NCBI GenBank assembly: GCA_016935095.1
Contig: JAFGRO010000005.1
Coordinates: forward strand, 1-51,507
Source: Candidatus Woesearchaeota archaeon
GTDB lineage: Archaea > Nanobdellota > Nanobdellia > Woesearchaeales > GW2011-AR15
DNA length: 51,507 nt
Direction: 5' to 3'
Below the pieces are notes generated by a model. That model was given only the letters and a program-made list of their open reading frames with translations, searched no databases and was not told the DNA's origin. Both the position numbers and the translations under genes were made by a program. Below are positions 32,912 to 41,884 of this stretch, piece after piece; position 1 is the first letter of the stretch, and every line of letters begins with the position of its first letter.

Positions 32912-33982
32912 ATGAATGAACAAATTAAAATTCTCAAATCAAACTTTAAAAAAGAGAATCTTGTAATTATTTATAACAATGATAAAATCCCAAATCCAAA
33001 TTTTTTATATTATACTGGAAATACAAATGTTTCAGGGATTTTGGTTGTTCCCAGGACTAAACCTGCTTTTATGTTGACTAATGCCCGGGACTATGAAAAG
33101 GCAAAGAACTCTGAATTAAGTGTTTTAAAATTAAAGAAAAAGAAAAAATCATTTGACTATCTAGATGAGATTTTGAACAGAAAAAAAATTAATTGCAAAA
33201 AAATTGGGATTGACAAAGAGAACTTCAACCTTCTTGTTTTTGAAAGATTAAAAAAGTATCTTAAAGGGAGATATTACGATGTCTCAGGTGTCTGCAAAAA
33301 ACAAAGAAGTATAAAAACAGAACCGGAAATAAGTTATCTTAAAAGCGCATGTACAATAACAGACAATGTTTTTTCTAAATTAATTAAAAAGTTCAGATTC
33401 AATACAGAACTTGAAATAAGGAATTTCATTGAATCCGAGATTAAAAAACAAGGAGCCGAGCTCTCGTTTAAGCCCATAGTTGCATCGGGCAATAATTCTT
33501 CAAACCCGCATTATGATTCTCTTGAGAAACTTAAAAAAGGTTTTTTAGTTCTTGATTTCGGAGCAAGATATAAAGGCTATCATGCCGATATGACCAGAAC
33601 ATTGTATTTAGGAAAACCTTCTGAAAAAGAAAAAAATCTTTATTATATTGTCCTTAAGAACCAGATGTTATGTCTTGATTCTCTCAGGCAGGGTGTTCCT
33701 GCTTCAATAATATATAACTTTTCCCTTAACAATTTCGGGAAATATGCAGAGTATTTTGTGCATGGTCTTGGCCATGGTCTTGGCTTTGAGATTCATGAAT
33801 TTCCAAACCTTTCAGCTGATTCAAAAGAAGTCCTTGCAGATAACATGGTTTTTACAATCGAACCTGGATTATATTTTGAAGGCAAGTTTGGAATAAGGAT
33901 AGAGGATTCTATCTTACTAAAAAATAATAAAATTCATATATTGACAAAATCAAAAAAAGAATTAATAATAATTAATAGATAA
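32912..33982 (+). CDS. pepQ: Xaa-Pro peptidase, M24 family
   Basis: 356 residues. A creatinase-like N domain (about 1-125) precedes the pita-bread fold. Metal ligands are the Asp residues of LDFGARYKGYHADMTRT, His in GHGLGFEIHEFP, Glu in FTIEPGLYF and Glu in GIRIEDS. The enzyme removes residues next to proline from peptides; dipeptidase or aminopeptidase specificity cannot be told apart. TTTATTAAT (about 32879-32887) at leaderless distance supports the start. Confidence 0.9.
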   Translation: MNEQIKILKSNFKKENLVIIYNNDKIPNPNFLYYTGNTNVSGILVVPRTKPAFMLTNARDYEKAKNSELSVLKLKKKKKSFDYLDEILNRKKINCKKIGIDKENFNLLVFERLKKYLKGRYYDVSGVCKKQRSIKTEPEISYLKSACTITDNVFSKLIKKFRFNTELEIRNFIESEIKKQGAELSFKPIVASGNNSSNPHYDSLEKLKKGFLVLDFGARYKGYHADMTRTLYLGKPSEKEKNLYYIVLKNQMLCLDSLRQGVPASIIYNFSLNNFGKYAEYFVHGLGHGLGFEIHEFPNLSADSKEVLADNMVFTIEPGLYFEGKFGIRIEDSILLKNNKIHILTKSKKELIIINR

Positions 33983-33983
33983 A

Positions 33984-34523
33984 ATGGAAGAAAAAATATT
34001 CAAAGGAAAATCCTTCTATTATAAAGATTTATTAGTCTTAATTATTATTGTTCTTATTGTTAGTATTACGATATATAGATACTTTGGTTTAGGAATAGTT
34101 TTTTTTATCACATTATTATTTATTATTATCTTTTCAATCTGTATTTTAAGTTATTCAGTTAAATTATATATTAATGATGAAGGGATGTATTATACTAATA
34201 TTCCCTCTAAAATGAAAATTAGCTGGGAGGAAATAAATTCTTGTTATGAAACCAGTTCATATATAAATGGTTCAGCTTCCATTAAAACAGGATTTTTATT
34301 TACACACATTCCAGTTTATATTCCAGATTCAGGAAGAGAATATTATGGGTTTGTTTTTAAAAATCTTAAGACTATAAAAGAACCTTTCTTTGATTCAAAA
34401 AATAATGTATTATTTGTAATTCCTAAAAATGTATTTTATAAAAACTGGGAAGAAATCAAAAAACAAATTTCAAAGAAAATAGAAATTAAATCTGAAAAAC
34501 AAAGCGATGAGGAAATAATATGA
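33984..34523 (+). CDS. Membrane protein with two helices and a PH-like tail
   Basis: 179 residues. Two hydrophobic helices (about 17-53) in an N-terminal hairpin are followed by a beta-rich domain: LYINDEGMYYTNIPSKMKISWEEINSCY, resembling the bacterial PH-type domain of YdbS/YcxB-like proteins. It starts 1 bp after the peptidase gene stop and overlaps the next gene by ATGA. Function unknown. Confidence 0.6.
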   Translation: MEEKIFKGKSFYYKDLLVLIIIVLIVSITIYRYFGLGIVFFITLLFIIIFSICILSYSVKLYINDEGMYYTNIPSKMKISWEEINSCYETSSYINGSASIKTGFLFTHIPVYIPDSGREYYGFVFKNLKTIKEPFFDSKNNVLFVIPKNVFYKNWEEIKKQISKKIEIKSEKQSDEEII

Positions 34524-36253
34524 AATATAACTTTAGAGAATTCAACAGGGCAGTAGCATATTACAAAAATCAATTGAAAAAAACAGAATTTCAAAATGCA
34601 TTTATTTATGGAATATTCAATGGACAGGCATTTTTATCACTGGCGCCGTTGTCAAGGGCAATCCATGATTCAGGCAAAGACATTTATGTCAGCTTCTCAG
34701 ACAGGGAAGAAAATATTGCCTTATTTGATATCTGGAGAGAGTATGAACAAGGCAATAATACAATGAATGAATTTATAGATTTGATTGATAAAAAAACCAA
34801 AAGAAAGTTCAAAGAACTCTTTAAAAAACCTGAATTGATTTTAGAATCACAAAATAATAAATTTAAAGGAACAATTGAATTAGATTATAATTCAGATTGG
34901 TTTATGGAATACCTACCAGATAGATTAGACCAGACCGGAAAAATTATTTTAAAAGAAGTTATTAATCCAAAAAAATCTGAGAAAGTTGCAGTATCTTTCC
35001 AATTGATTCCTTCTCAAAAGATACTTGATGAGCCTTTAGAAGATTATCTCGATTCTTATGCGATCTCTCTTTCTGTAATAAATAACTCTTTGAATAAATA
35101 TAATTTACTTAAAATTTCAAGTTCTACAAACAGGGAATCCATGCTTGATGATCCTGAGATTATCTCAGAATTAATAACAACCCTGCTTGGCTGTGAACTT
35201 TCTAAAAATATAGATGAGCCTGTTTTTAAAATCTATAAAAAATTATCTAAAGAGTTAAATCTTTCGAGAATCAAGCCGAGCAATGCTGTTTTCGGTATTC
35301 GCGGCAAGGGATATCATGGCAGGCATTATTTTGGTGAATCCATAGGTTACCCAACGCCGGATAAGAAGAGCAGGTGGGATTCTCCTGCAGGAATCCTGTA
35401 TAAATTTTCATGGTATCCCCAGTCACATTTAGATTCCAGGAAACCGCAGTCACGAATCGGGTTTACCTCAACTGTTCCAATAGATATCTTCATTGATTCT
35501 GTTTTGGTTGATTATAAAAAGATGCGTGCTAGAAATAAGAAAATTATTGATATCATGAATAAATGCGAAAAAATAATTGTCAAGTCAGATATAGAAAAAG
35601 GTTCTGATTTTGAAGTGGGGCTTATAAAAAAAGACATGACAAGAAGAGAAGTAAAGCCAAGTGATTCAGATGCCCGCTATTTATATAACCCTTATTATAA
35701 AAAACAGGGCAAGTACTTTGGCATGATGGCGAACATTCCTGGAGGTGAGGCTTTTACAACACCGGAATATGTAAAAGGAAAGATTGCGGGCGATGTTGTA
35801 ATAAGTTTGGACAGGAGCTACAGGCTCTCACCCAAAAACCCCCTGTTGATTGAAGTAAAAAACAACAAATATAAAATCATATCCGGAGAGAAAAAAATAA
35901 TTGAGCAATTAAATAAAAAAAGAAAAGAGGCATGGCAAAGAATTCTTGAGCAGAAAAAAAACAAAAGCATCCCCTGCGAGTTAATAGAACTTAAAAAGAA
36001 AAATTTTGATAATATAGGGGAGTTTGCAATAAACACAAATCCAAAAGCAAGATTATGTGATTATCTCATTGTTAATGAAAAAATCGCAAACATGATTCAT
36101 ATAGCTCTCGGCAGTGGCTTTGAAGCGGATAAGGCAACAGAATACCACATAGATATTGTTATTGATTCCCCAAGGCAGAAATTGGATATTTATGGTTTAG
36201 ATAAAAATTCAAATACAAACTGGATTATTAAAAAAGGAAGGTTTGTGATTTAA
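34520..36253 (+). CDS. M29-like aminopeptidase
   Basis: 577 residues. The C-terminal half carries the M29 (AmpS / aminopeptidase T) signatures: NIPGGEAFTTPEYVKGKIAGDVV, GEFAINTNPKARLCDYLIVNEKIANMIHIALG, and TEYHIDIVI, giving Glu, Glu, His, His and Asp as likely metal ligands. The protein is about 170 residues longer than typical M29 enzymes, mainly in the N-terminal half. With the M24 peptidase two genes upstream, this cluster looks dedicated to peptide breakdown beside PAN. Confidence 0.75.
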   Translation: MKYNFREFNRAVAYYKNQLKKTEFQNAFIYGIFNGQAFLSLAPLSRAIHDSGKDIYVSFSDREENIALFDIWREYEQGNNTMNEFIDLIDKKTKRKFKELFKKPELILESQNNKFKGTIELDYNSDWFMEYLPDRLDQTGKIILKEVINPKKSEKVAVSFQLIPSQKILDEPLEDYLDSYAISLSVINNSLNKYNLLKISSSTNRESMLDDPEIISELITTLLGCELSKNIDEPVFKIYKKLSKELNLSRIKPSNAVFGIRGKGYHGRHYFGESIGYPTPDKKSRWDSPAGILYKFSWYPQSHLDSRKPQSRIGFTSTVPIDIFIDSVLVDYKKMRARNKKIIDIMNKCEKIIVKSDIEKGSDFEVGLIKKDMTRREVKPSDSDARYLYNPYYKKQGKYFGMMANIPGGEAFTTPEYVKGKIAGDVVISLDRSYRLSPKNPLLIEVKNNKYKIISGEKKIIEQLNKKRKEAWQRILEQKKNKSIPCELIELKKKNFDNIGEFAINTNPKARLCDYLIVNEKIANMIHIALGSGFEADKATEYHIDIVIDSPRQKLDIYGLDKNSNTNWIIKKGRFVI

Positions 36254-36263
36254 CTGATGAGTC

Positions 36264-36319
36264 CCAAAGCAGAGCTTTTCCAAAACAAAGGGAATTGTAA
36301 TACAATTTCTTGGCTTTGG
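36264..36319. repeat. Nested inverted repeats between the M29 and PAN genes
   Basis: CCAAAGC (36264-36270) pairs with GCTTTGG (36313-36319), and inside, AATTGTA-A-TACAATT (36293-36307) is a second palindrome. They lie between the stop at 36253 and the PAN TATA-like TTTAAAAG (about 36345). This could be a terminator-like hairpin or a regulatory site for PAN. Confidence 0.4.
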
Positions 36320-36378
36320 AATTCTCAGGGAGATTTCCAAAATCTTTAAAAGCTTTTTTCTATTCCCTTTTTTTGAAC

Positions 36379-37530
36379 ATGACAACCAATAGCAGGAACC
36401 AAAAAGAGATTACCAATATCATGTTTACATATACTTCTAACATAGATGAACTCGAAGAAGAAAACCGCCTGCTCAAGGAAACAATAGACCAGCTTAAGAA
36501 TGATGTTGACAGATTAAAGACACCTCCCTTAATGTTATGTGAGGTAAGGGACGTTTTTGAAAATAAAGCTGTAATTAGAGTACCAAACGGAAACCAATTT
36601 TTTGTTTTTATTTCGGAGAGCTGTGAACGAATCACTTCGGGAGATACTGTCTTGGTAGATCAGAAAAACCTTAATGTTCTGAGGAAGTTTGATACCTGCA
36701 AGAACTATAATGTTGAACGATTTGTGATAATTGAAAAGCCGACAACAAGCTGGGATGAAATCGGTGGATTAATTTCTCAAATAAATGATATAAAAGAGGT
36801 TGTTGAACTGCCTTTGAAAAAACCTGAATTATTCAGGAGAGTGGGCATACAGCCTCCGAGAGGCATATTATTATACGGGCCCCCAGGCACAGGTAAGACA
36901 CTACTGGCTAAAGCTGTTGCAAATTCAACAGACAGCACGTTTATAGAAGTTGTTGCATCAGAGCTTGTCCAGAAATTTATTGGCGAAGGCGCAAAGCTTG
37001 TGAATGAGATTTTTGATCTGGCAAGAGAAAAGGCACCAGCAATTGTTTTTATAGATGAAATAGATGCGCTTGCTTCAAGGAGAATTGATATAGGCACTTC
37101 CGGAGAAAGGGAAGTACAAAGGACATTTATGCAGTTATTAGCGGAGATAGATGGTTTTTCCAGTCTTAGCAATGTTAAAGTTATCGGCTGTACCAACAGA
37201 AAAGATTTATTGGATCCAGCTATATTGAGGCCCGGAAGATTAGACAGGCTGATCAATGTGCCTTTGCCCGGTAAACAGGGTGTTAAAGACATATTTTCAA
37301 TTCATACGAGGGCAATGACTCTCTGCAAAAACATTAATCTGAAAAAGATCTATAGTTTAATGGAAGGGTTCTCGGGAGCTGAAATTAAGGCAGTCTGCAC
37401 AGAAGCCGGTTATTTTGCTATACGCAATAACAGATACAAAACAAAAGAAAAGGATTTTCTGAATGCAATTGATAAGGTTAAAAAACAAAAAGAAGTTGCT
37501 TCGAAAGAATATCTGGATATGTTCGGATAA
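36379..37530 (+). CDS. pan: Proteasome-activating nucleotidase (PAN)
   Basis: 383 residues from ATG 36379. An N-terminal coiled coil (about 22-47, NIDELEEENRLLKETIDQL), an OB domain, and an AAA domain with Walker A GPPGTGKT (about 167-174), Walker B IVFIDEID and the AAA second region (ATNRKD-like CTNRKDLLDPAILRPGR). PAN unfolds substrates for the 20S proteasome, whose genes are not here. It ends DMFG: a hydrophobic-Phe-X variant instead of the HbYX gate-opening motif. The TTG start at 36310 is rejected because of the TATA-like site at 36345-36352. Confidence 0.9.
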   Translation: MTTNSRNQKEITNIMFTYTSNIDELEEENRLLKETIDQLKNDVDRLKTPPLMLCEVRDVFENKAVIRVPNGNQFFVFISESCERITSGDTVLVDQKNLNVLRKFDTCKNYNVERFVIIEKPTTSWDEIGGLISQINDIKEVVELPLKKPELFRRVGIQPPRGILLYGPPGTGKTLLAKAVANSTDSTFIEVVASELVQKFIGEGAKLVNEIFDLAREKAPAIVFIDEIDALASRRIDIGTSGEREVQRTFMQLLAEIDGFSSLSNVKVIGCTNRKDLLDPAILRPGRLDRLINVPLPGKQGVKDIFSIHTRAMTLCKNINLKKIYSLMEGFSGAEIKAVCTEAGYFAIRNNRYKTKEKDFLNAIDKVKKQKEVASKEYLDMFG

Positions 37531-37561
37531 ACTGTCTTCTTTAATATAAATTAAAAAAATA

Positions 37562-37676
37562 TTTATAAATAACCTCTTATTCTCATATTGTGTGCAATGA
37601 AAGAAGTGAACACCCACAAAGGCGAAAGCCAATGATGAACGGATGTAACTGCTGAGCACACTTATTTTACTTTTTT
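37562..37676 (+). ncRNA. Candidate box C/D-like small RNA with promoter and terminator
   Basis: TTTATAAAT (37562-37570) predicts a transcript starting near 37590. GTGTGC (37590-37595) pairs with GCACAC (37656-37661) as a terminal stem. Between them are an ATGAAAG C-box-like motif, a GGCGAAAGCC tetraloop hairpin (37621-37630), AATGATGA resembling C-prime (37631-37638), and CTGA (37652-37655) as D box. T6 at 37671-37676 can end transcription. The 72-nt size fits C/D sRNAs. The first C box is imperfect and D-prime unclear, so this is a candidate only. Confidence 0.45.
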
Positions 37677-38404
37677 GCACTTTTCCACAATATTTCAAAA
37701 TGTTTTCTGAAACTGTCAGTAATAGCCATGTTCTTAATAATAATGGCTAGGGGATCCTCTTCAGAAATAAGGAGAATTGCAACCTTGTCCCCATAAATTC
37801 TCTGTGCTGTGTGCGATATATATTCATCAGGTAGGAATTTAATTTCAGAAAGAGGATTCTCTGTGTATTTCTTATTGCGGACACTCTCCTCATATATAAG
37901 TTTGTAATGGATTTTTGACCTTATCCTTTTTTTAATATAATACGGAAAATAAAAATTCAGTATTTTTTCAACAACAGCACCGGGACCATATCCAAGATAA
38001 TTTTCATTTGTCCTCAATATATCTTCAAAAACACTTTTCAAGCCCTGGGTTCCTTTAAAAAACCTGACATCCTGTTTAGGCATTTCTTTTCTTAATTGCA
38101 GGAAATAAGGCAATATGTCTTTGATGATTTTTTTGTTCTTGTCAAGTTCTGATTTTTTTTCATCAATTAATTCAAGGAACCTGTTTGGGTTTGCAGGGTT
38201 AAACCATCTCCTGTTGTCTATATTTATGTAACTGACAAGACCTTTTTCAATTAATCTTTCAAGAGCATCATAAACATTTCTTCTGTGAATCCCTGTTTTT
38301 TCTGTTATCTGTCCAGCAAGAGCGCTTCCTTTCTCAGATAATGTAATATATACCTTTGTTTCATTTTTTGTCAATCCAATAGTTTCCAGAATTTTGAAAT
38401 CCAT
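37667..38404 (-). CDS. TrmB-family transcriptional regulator
   Basis: 245 residues. An N-terminal winged helix (GLTKNETKVYITLSEKGSALAGQITEKTGIHRRNVYDAL) is followed by a linking helix and a C-terminal effector domain of about 130 residues. Shorter than the 340-residue sugar-binding TrmB members. It is divergent from citrate synthase, with a perfect palindrome between the two promoters, so it most likely controls that gene and itself. Effector unknown. Confidence 0.85.
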   Translation of the reverse strand: MDFKILETIGLTKNETKVYITLSEKGSALAGQITEKTGIHRRNVYDALERLIEKGLVSYINIDNRRWFNPANPNRFLELIDEKKSELDKNKKIIKDILPYFLQLRKEMPKQDVRFFKGTQGLKSVFEDILRTNENYLGYGPGAVVEKILNFYFPYYIKKRIRSKIHYKLIYEESVRNKKYTENPLSEIKFLPDEYISHTAQRIYGDKVAILLISEEDPLAIIIKNMAITDSFRKHFEILWKSAKK

Positions 38405-38417
38405 CTAGTGGTTAAAA

Positions 38418-38479
38418 TATTTATATATATTTATGTTTTGTGGTGATAAAAAATCACCACAACTATTAATATATATAAT
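38418..38479. promoter_or_regulatory. Divergent promoters around a perfect palindromic operator
   Basis: TTGTGGTGAT (38438-38447), five A, ATCACCACAA (38453-38462) is a perfect inverted repeat. On one side a TATA element (about 38418-38432) is at leaderless distance from the regulator ATG at 38404. On the other, TAATATATATAA (about 38467-38479) is at leaderless distance from the citrate synthase ATG at 38496. One dimer bound here could block both promoters. Confidence 0.65.
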
Positions 38480-38495
38480 ATGAATATCTATTTTA

Positions 38496-39776
38496 ATGCC
38501 GATAGTCCATGAGGGTCTAAGAGATATTTATGTAACCGAAACAAACATCTGTGGTATTTTTAGTTCTTCAATTCCTGTAAAACTTGTCTACAGAGACCAG
38601 GATATAACGACATTAGGCGATATTTCTTATGAAAAAATAGCTTATCTTTTAATTTATGGTGTCTTTCCTGATGAAGACGAATATGCTCTTTTTTTAAATA
38701 CGCTTGTTACTTCGCGAAAAAAATTTCCAAGAGAGATAATTGGAATCCTGGAAAAGATTAACAACAAAAACAAAGAGATAGACTCAATCTCTCTTGTAAG
38801 AAAAGGAATTTGTCTGCTTTCAGCATGGGATCATGAATCAAATGAAAAAGGAACAACCTCCTTAACAAAAAAGGGTATAAAACTACTTGCACAACTGCCT
38901 CTGCTTACTGGCATAGTTTATAGGATTAAAACTAATAAAAAGCCTTATTTTGTATCTGGTGGAGATTCAGATAAATTTCCTACAGCAGCATTGATTAACT
39001 CAATGTTTCAGGTAGATAATCTCAATAAGGAAAAAACAACAGAGGCATTAAATGCGTCATTATGGCTTCATGCTGAACATGGACTAAATAACTCAACATT
39101 TACTTTAAGAAACATAATTTCAACGGGAAGTGATATCTATTCAGCAATTATAGGTGCGTTAGGAAGTTTGAAAGGTCCGCTTCATGGCGGAGCAAGTGTT
39201 GAAGTAATAACACTACTGAGAGACTTAGAAGAAAAAAACATAATTTTAAAAGAAAAAATAAAAGAATATATACAAAATGCATATTTTGATGAAGGAAAAA
39301 AAGTCAGCGGATTTGGGCATGCTGTTTATAAAAATGGAGACCCAAGAGCAAAAATCCTAAGAAAACTTGTTTTAAATACAATTGAATCATCTAATGCAAC
39401 AAGGGAAATAAAAAGATTATTTTTGATAGCAGAAAATCTTGAAAAAATAATGCTCAAAATTAAGCCAAATAAACCTCTTTACCCAAATGTTGATTACTGG
39501 GCTTCATTGCTTTATTATTCAATAGGAATTCCTGCAGAAATGAATGTATCTATGTTTGCAACAGCAAGAGTTGCTGGATGGGTGGCGCATGCAAAAGAGC
39601 AGTCAGAAAACAATGTTCTTTATAGACCAAGGGCATTGTACAAATCAGTCTTTGAAATGAATCTTGGCTTATCCTTCCCTGCTTTCTCTGAATCTTTAAT
39701 TAATATTTCACCAGAAATTTCCTTGTTAGGAGAACAGAAACCAGCGTTTTTATCAAAATTCAACAAACCAAGGTGA
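38496..39776 (+). CDS. gltA: Citrate synthase
   Basis: 426 residues. Catalytic residues are in HGLNNSTFTLR (His), GPLHGGASVEV (His) and YPNVDYW (Asp), with GFGHAVYKNGDPRA conserved. Condenses oxaloacetate with acetyl-CoA. No other citric acid cycle gene lies nearby, so it may serve glutamate synthesis or another partial route; 2-methylcitrate activity is an alternative. Controlled by the divergent TrmB-type regulator (inferred). Confidence 0.9.
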   Translation: MPIVHEGLRDIYVTETNICGIFSSSIPVKLVYRDQDITTLGDISYEKIAYLLIYGVFPDEDEYALFLNTLVTSRKKFPREIIGILEKINNKNKEIDSISLVRKGICLLSAWDHESNEKGTTSLTKKGIKLLAQLPLLTGIVYRIKTNKKPYFVSGGDSDKFPTAALINSMFQVDNLNKEKTTEALNASLWLHAEHGLNNSTFTLRNIISTGSDIYSAIIGALGSLKGPLHGGASVEVITLLRDLEEKNIILKEKIKEYIQNAYFDEGKKVSGFGHAVYKNGDPRAKILRKLVLNTIESSNATREIKRLFLIAENLEKIMLKIKPNKPLYPNVDYWASLLYYSIGIPAEMNVSMFATARVAGWVAHAKEQSENNVLYRPRALYKSVFEMNLGLSFPAFSESLINISPEISLLGEQKPAFLSKFNKPR

Positions 39777-39781
39777 GTTTT

Positions 39782-40819
39782 TTACACTAGTTTAAAATCA
39801 ATACATAACCTGAATTTTCCAGGAGAATACTGCCCGCATTTAACTGTTTTCAGGATTTTGAATTTTCTATTGGCTTTTATACATGAGCTTTTTACTTTTA
39901 CATCTCCTTTGCGGAGCTCATATTCATGCTCAAAATCATAGAAATGGATTATTGTCCCTTTTTTTGAAACAGATAATGCCAAATCAAGGAAATCTTCAGC
40001 TCCTTTTGGCAGCGGCATTAATATCCTGTCAAACTTTTTATTCAATAGGGGAATTATATTTTTTACGTCCTCGCAGTATAATTCAATATTATTTATTTTA
40101 TTTAATTTCAGATTTTCTAAAGCGTATTTATGGGCAATAGGATTTTTTTCTATTGCAGAAATAGATTTAGCTTTTGTATTTTTTGATATTACAATTGGAT
40201 AAGGAGCTGCTCCGGAAAACATAACAAGAATTTCTTCACCCGGATTAATCAGTTTATATATCCTCTTTCTTTCTGTACTTAATCTTGGAGAAAAATAGAC
40301 TTTTTCAACATTTAATTTCAGCTTAACATTGTTTTCTTTATAAATTGTCTCTTTGGTTTTTATTCCTGCAAGGTATTTTAGTTTTTGCAATCTAAACTCT
40401 CCTTCATGAATGCCTGATTTTTTTAATATTGTTTTAATATTTTTGTTTGTTTTAATAAGAGCATCTGCAATCTGTTTTTCATATTTTTTAATATTCTCTT
40501 TAATTTCAATTATCAGGATATCTCCGATAATATCAAAAGAAGAAGGCAATTGTCCGATTATTCTTTCAGGCAGTTTATTTTTCAATAAATCCTTGTAATT
40601 CTGTTTTTGAATAATCTTTTCAAATTTTTTATCAGTGAATTTAATTTCTTTGAATTTTTTTAATAGATTATTTTTATTTTTTTCAGTTAATCTTTTTACA
40701 GGGATTATTATTGAATCTTTCTCTTTGATTAATTTGAGGTTTTTGTTTAATATATTCTCTTTTAACAGATAAGTCTTCAGTTTTTCAGTCTGAATGATTT
40801 TAGTTTTTATACCAAGCAT
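39782..40819 (-). CDS. trm5: tRNA (guanine37-N1)-methyltransferase, Trm5
   Basis: 345 residues. An N-terminal part with ERIIGQLPSSFDIIGDILIIEI, then the Rossmann methylase with GEEILVMFSGAAPYPIVI, AIEKNPIAHKYALENLKLNKI and FDRILMPLPKGAEDFLDLAL, the archaeal/eukaryotic Trm5 pattern. It methylates G37 of tRNA, preventing frameshifts, and shares nothing with bacterial TrmD. It follows FEN1 in one reverse-strand operon, 37 bp apart. Confidence 0.92.
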   Translation of the reverse strand: MLGIKTKIIQTEKLKTYLLKENILNKNLKLIKEKDSIIIPVKRLTEKNKNNLLKKFKEIKFTDKKFEKIIQKQNYKDLLKNKLPERIIGQLPSSFDIIGDILIIEIKENIKKYEKQIADALIKTNKNIKTILKKSGIHEGEFRLQKLKYLAGIKTKETIYKENNVKLKLNVEKVYFSPRLSTERKRIYKLINPGEEILVMFSGAAPYPIVISKNTKAKSISAIEKNPIAHKYALENLKLNKINNIELYCEDVKNIIPLLNKKFDRILMPLPKGAEDFLDLALSVSKKGTIIHFYDFEHEYELRKGDVKVKSSCIKANRKFKILKTVKCGQYSPGKFRLCIDFKLV

Positions 40820-40856
40820 ACTTAGAAAGAAAAATGGAGGGAAATAAAAAGTTTAT

Positions 40857-41882
40857 TTAAAACCACTCGCCCAACCCTTTCTGAGCTTGTTTCTTGACTA
40901 GTTTTTCAAGGGCATTCTCAACCCTTTCCTGAGAAAAATCATGCTTTTTAACAAGCATATGTATTATTTTTTTATTGTCAATATTTTTCCATTCCAAACT
41001 GTAATCATCAGTTACAGGCATGTTCTTAATCAGCTCATAGACTTCTTTCCATGAATTATCAAAAAACTCACCCCATTTAACTTCCCTGAATAAACTGTCA
41101 AAGTCTTTTCCGAATTCTTTTATTAATTTCAGACCTTTTTTAGGGCCGATGCCTTTAATGCCTCCGATATTAAAATCAGTGCCGACAAGCATGCTCAATA
41201 CAATCAATTGCTCCTGGTCAATTCCAAGATTATTTAGATTCTCAGCTAAATCAATCTCTTCTGGCGGAACTCTTTCATAACTTAAGGAATCTTTTATTTT
41301 TTTTCTTTGCGAGATTGTAAGATTTTTTATTAATTTAGATGTACCGAATATTAGTCCATCCGTGTCTTGACTTATTAATCCATAAAAATCCCCTTTATTG
41401 ACCATATAGGCCGCCTGGGCCTCTGCTTCAGAAGGGGCCTGAATTATAGGCAGGCCCAGTGCATTGATAAGTTCTTTGCTTTCTTCAATCATCTCCAGAG
41501 TTAATCTTGATGTGCGGGAAGCATATTTTCTCATTAATGCCAAATCCTGTCTCTCAACCGCTAACTGGTATTCACGCATAGCCTCTTTTTTAAGTTCTTT
41601 TCTCCTCTGCTGTTCTTTTTTCTTTAATTCAGGGGATCTGCCGTCAAAACAAAATGCTAATTTTGAGCCAATCTCAATCAATCTTGTAGTTCTGAAGAAC
41701 AGTCCGGAAAGATGGCTGGTAATATTCCCCTTGGAATCCATTAATGGTGTGCCGTCTCTCTGTCTGATTGATGAAATATATTGATAGATTATATTATAAG
41801 AATCAATGACTAGTTTTTTATTATTTAAATTATCAAAAGAAAGTTCATGTGAGGTTAAGATAGGAGATAATTTTGTACCCAT
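40857..41882 (-). CDS. fen: Flap endonuclease FEN1
   Basis: 341 residues. N-terminal nuclease (VIDSYNIIYQYISSIRQRDGTPLMD, FCFDGRSPELKK), internal region with APSEAEAQAAYM and QDTDGLIFG acidic residues, DFNIGGIKGIGPKKGLKLI helix-hairpin-helix. The C-terminal QKGLGEWF is a PCNA-binding PIP box. FEN1 removes 5-prime flaps of Okazaki fragments. Starts 2 bp after the upstream gene stop. Confidence 0.95.
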   Translation of the reverse strand: MGTKLSPILTSHELSFDNLNNKKLVIDSYNIIYQYISSIRQRDGTPLMDSKGNITSHLSGLFFRTTRLIEIGSKLAFCFDGRSPELKKKEQQRRKELKKEAMREYQLAVERQDLALMRKYASRTSRLTLEMIEESKELINALGLPIIQAPSEAEAQAAYMVNKGDFYGLISQDTDGLIFGTSKLIKNLTISQRKKIKDSLSYERVPPEEIDLAENLNNLGIDQEQLIVLSMLVGTDFNIGGIKGIGPKKGLKLIKEFGKDFDSLFREVKWGEFFDNSWKEVYELIKNMPVTDDYSLEWKNIDNKKIIHMLVKKHDFSQERVENALEKLVKKQAQKGLGEWF

Positions 41883-41884
41883 TT

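Noticed and set aside
36310-36378. TTG start giving PAN 23 extra residues
   Set aside because: The added residues are not PAN-like, and a TATA-like element lies inside them. ATG 36379 precedes the coiled coil as usual.
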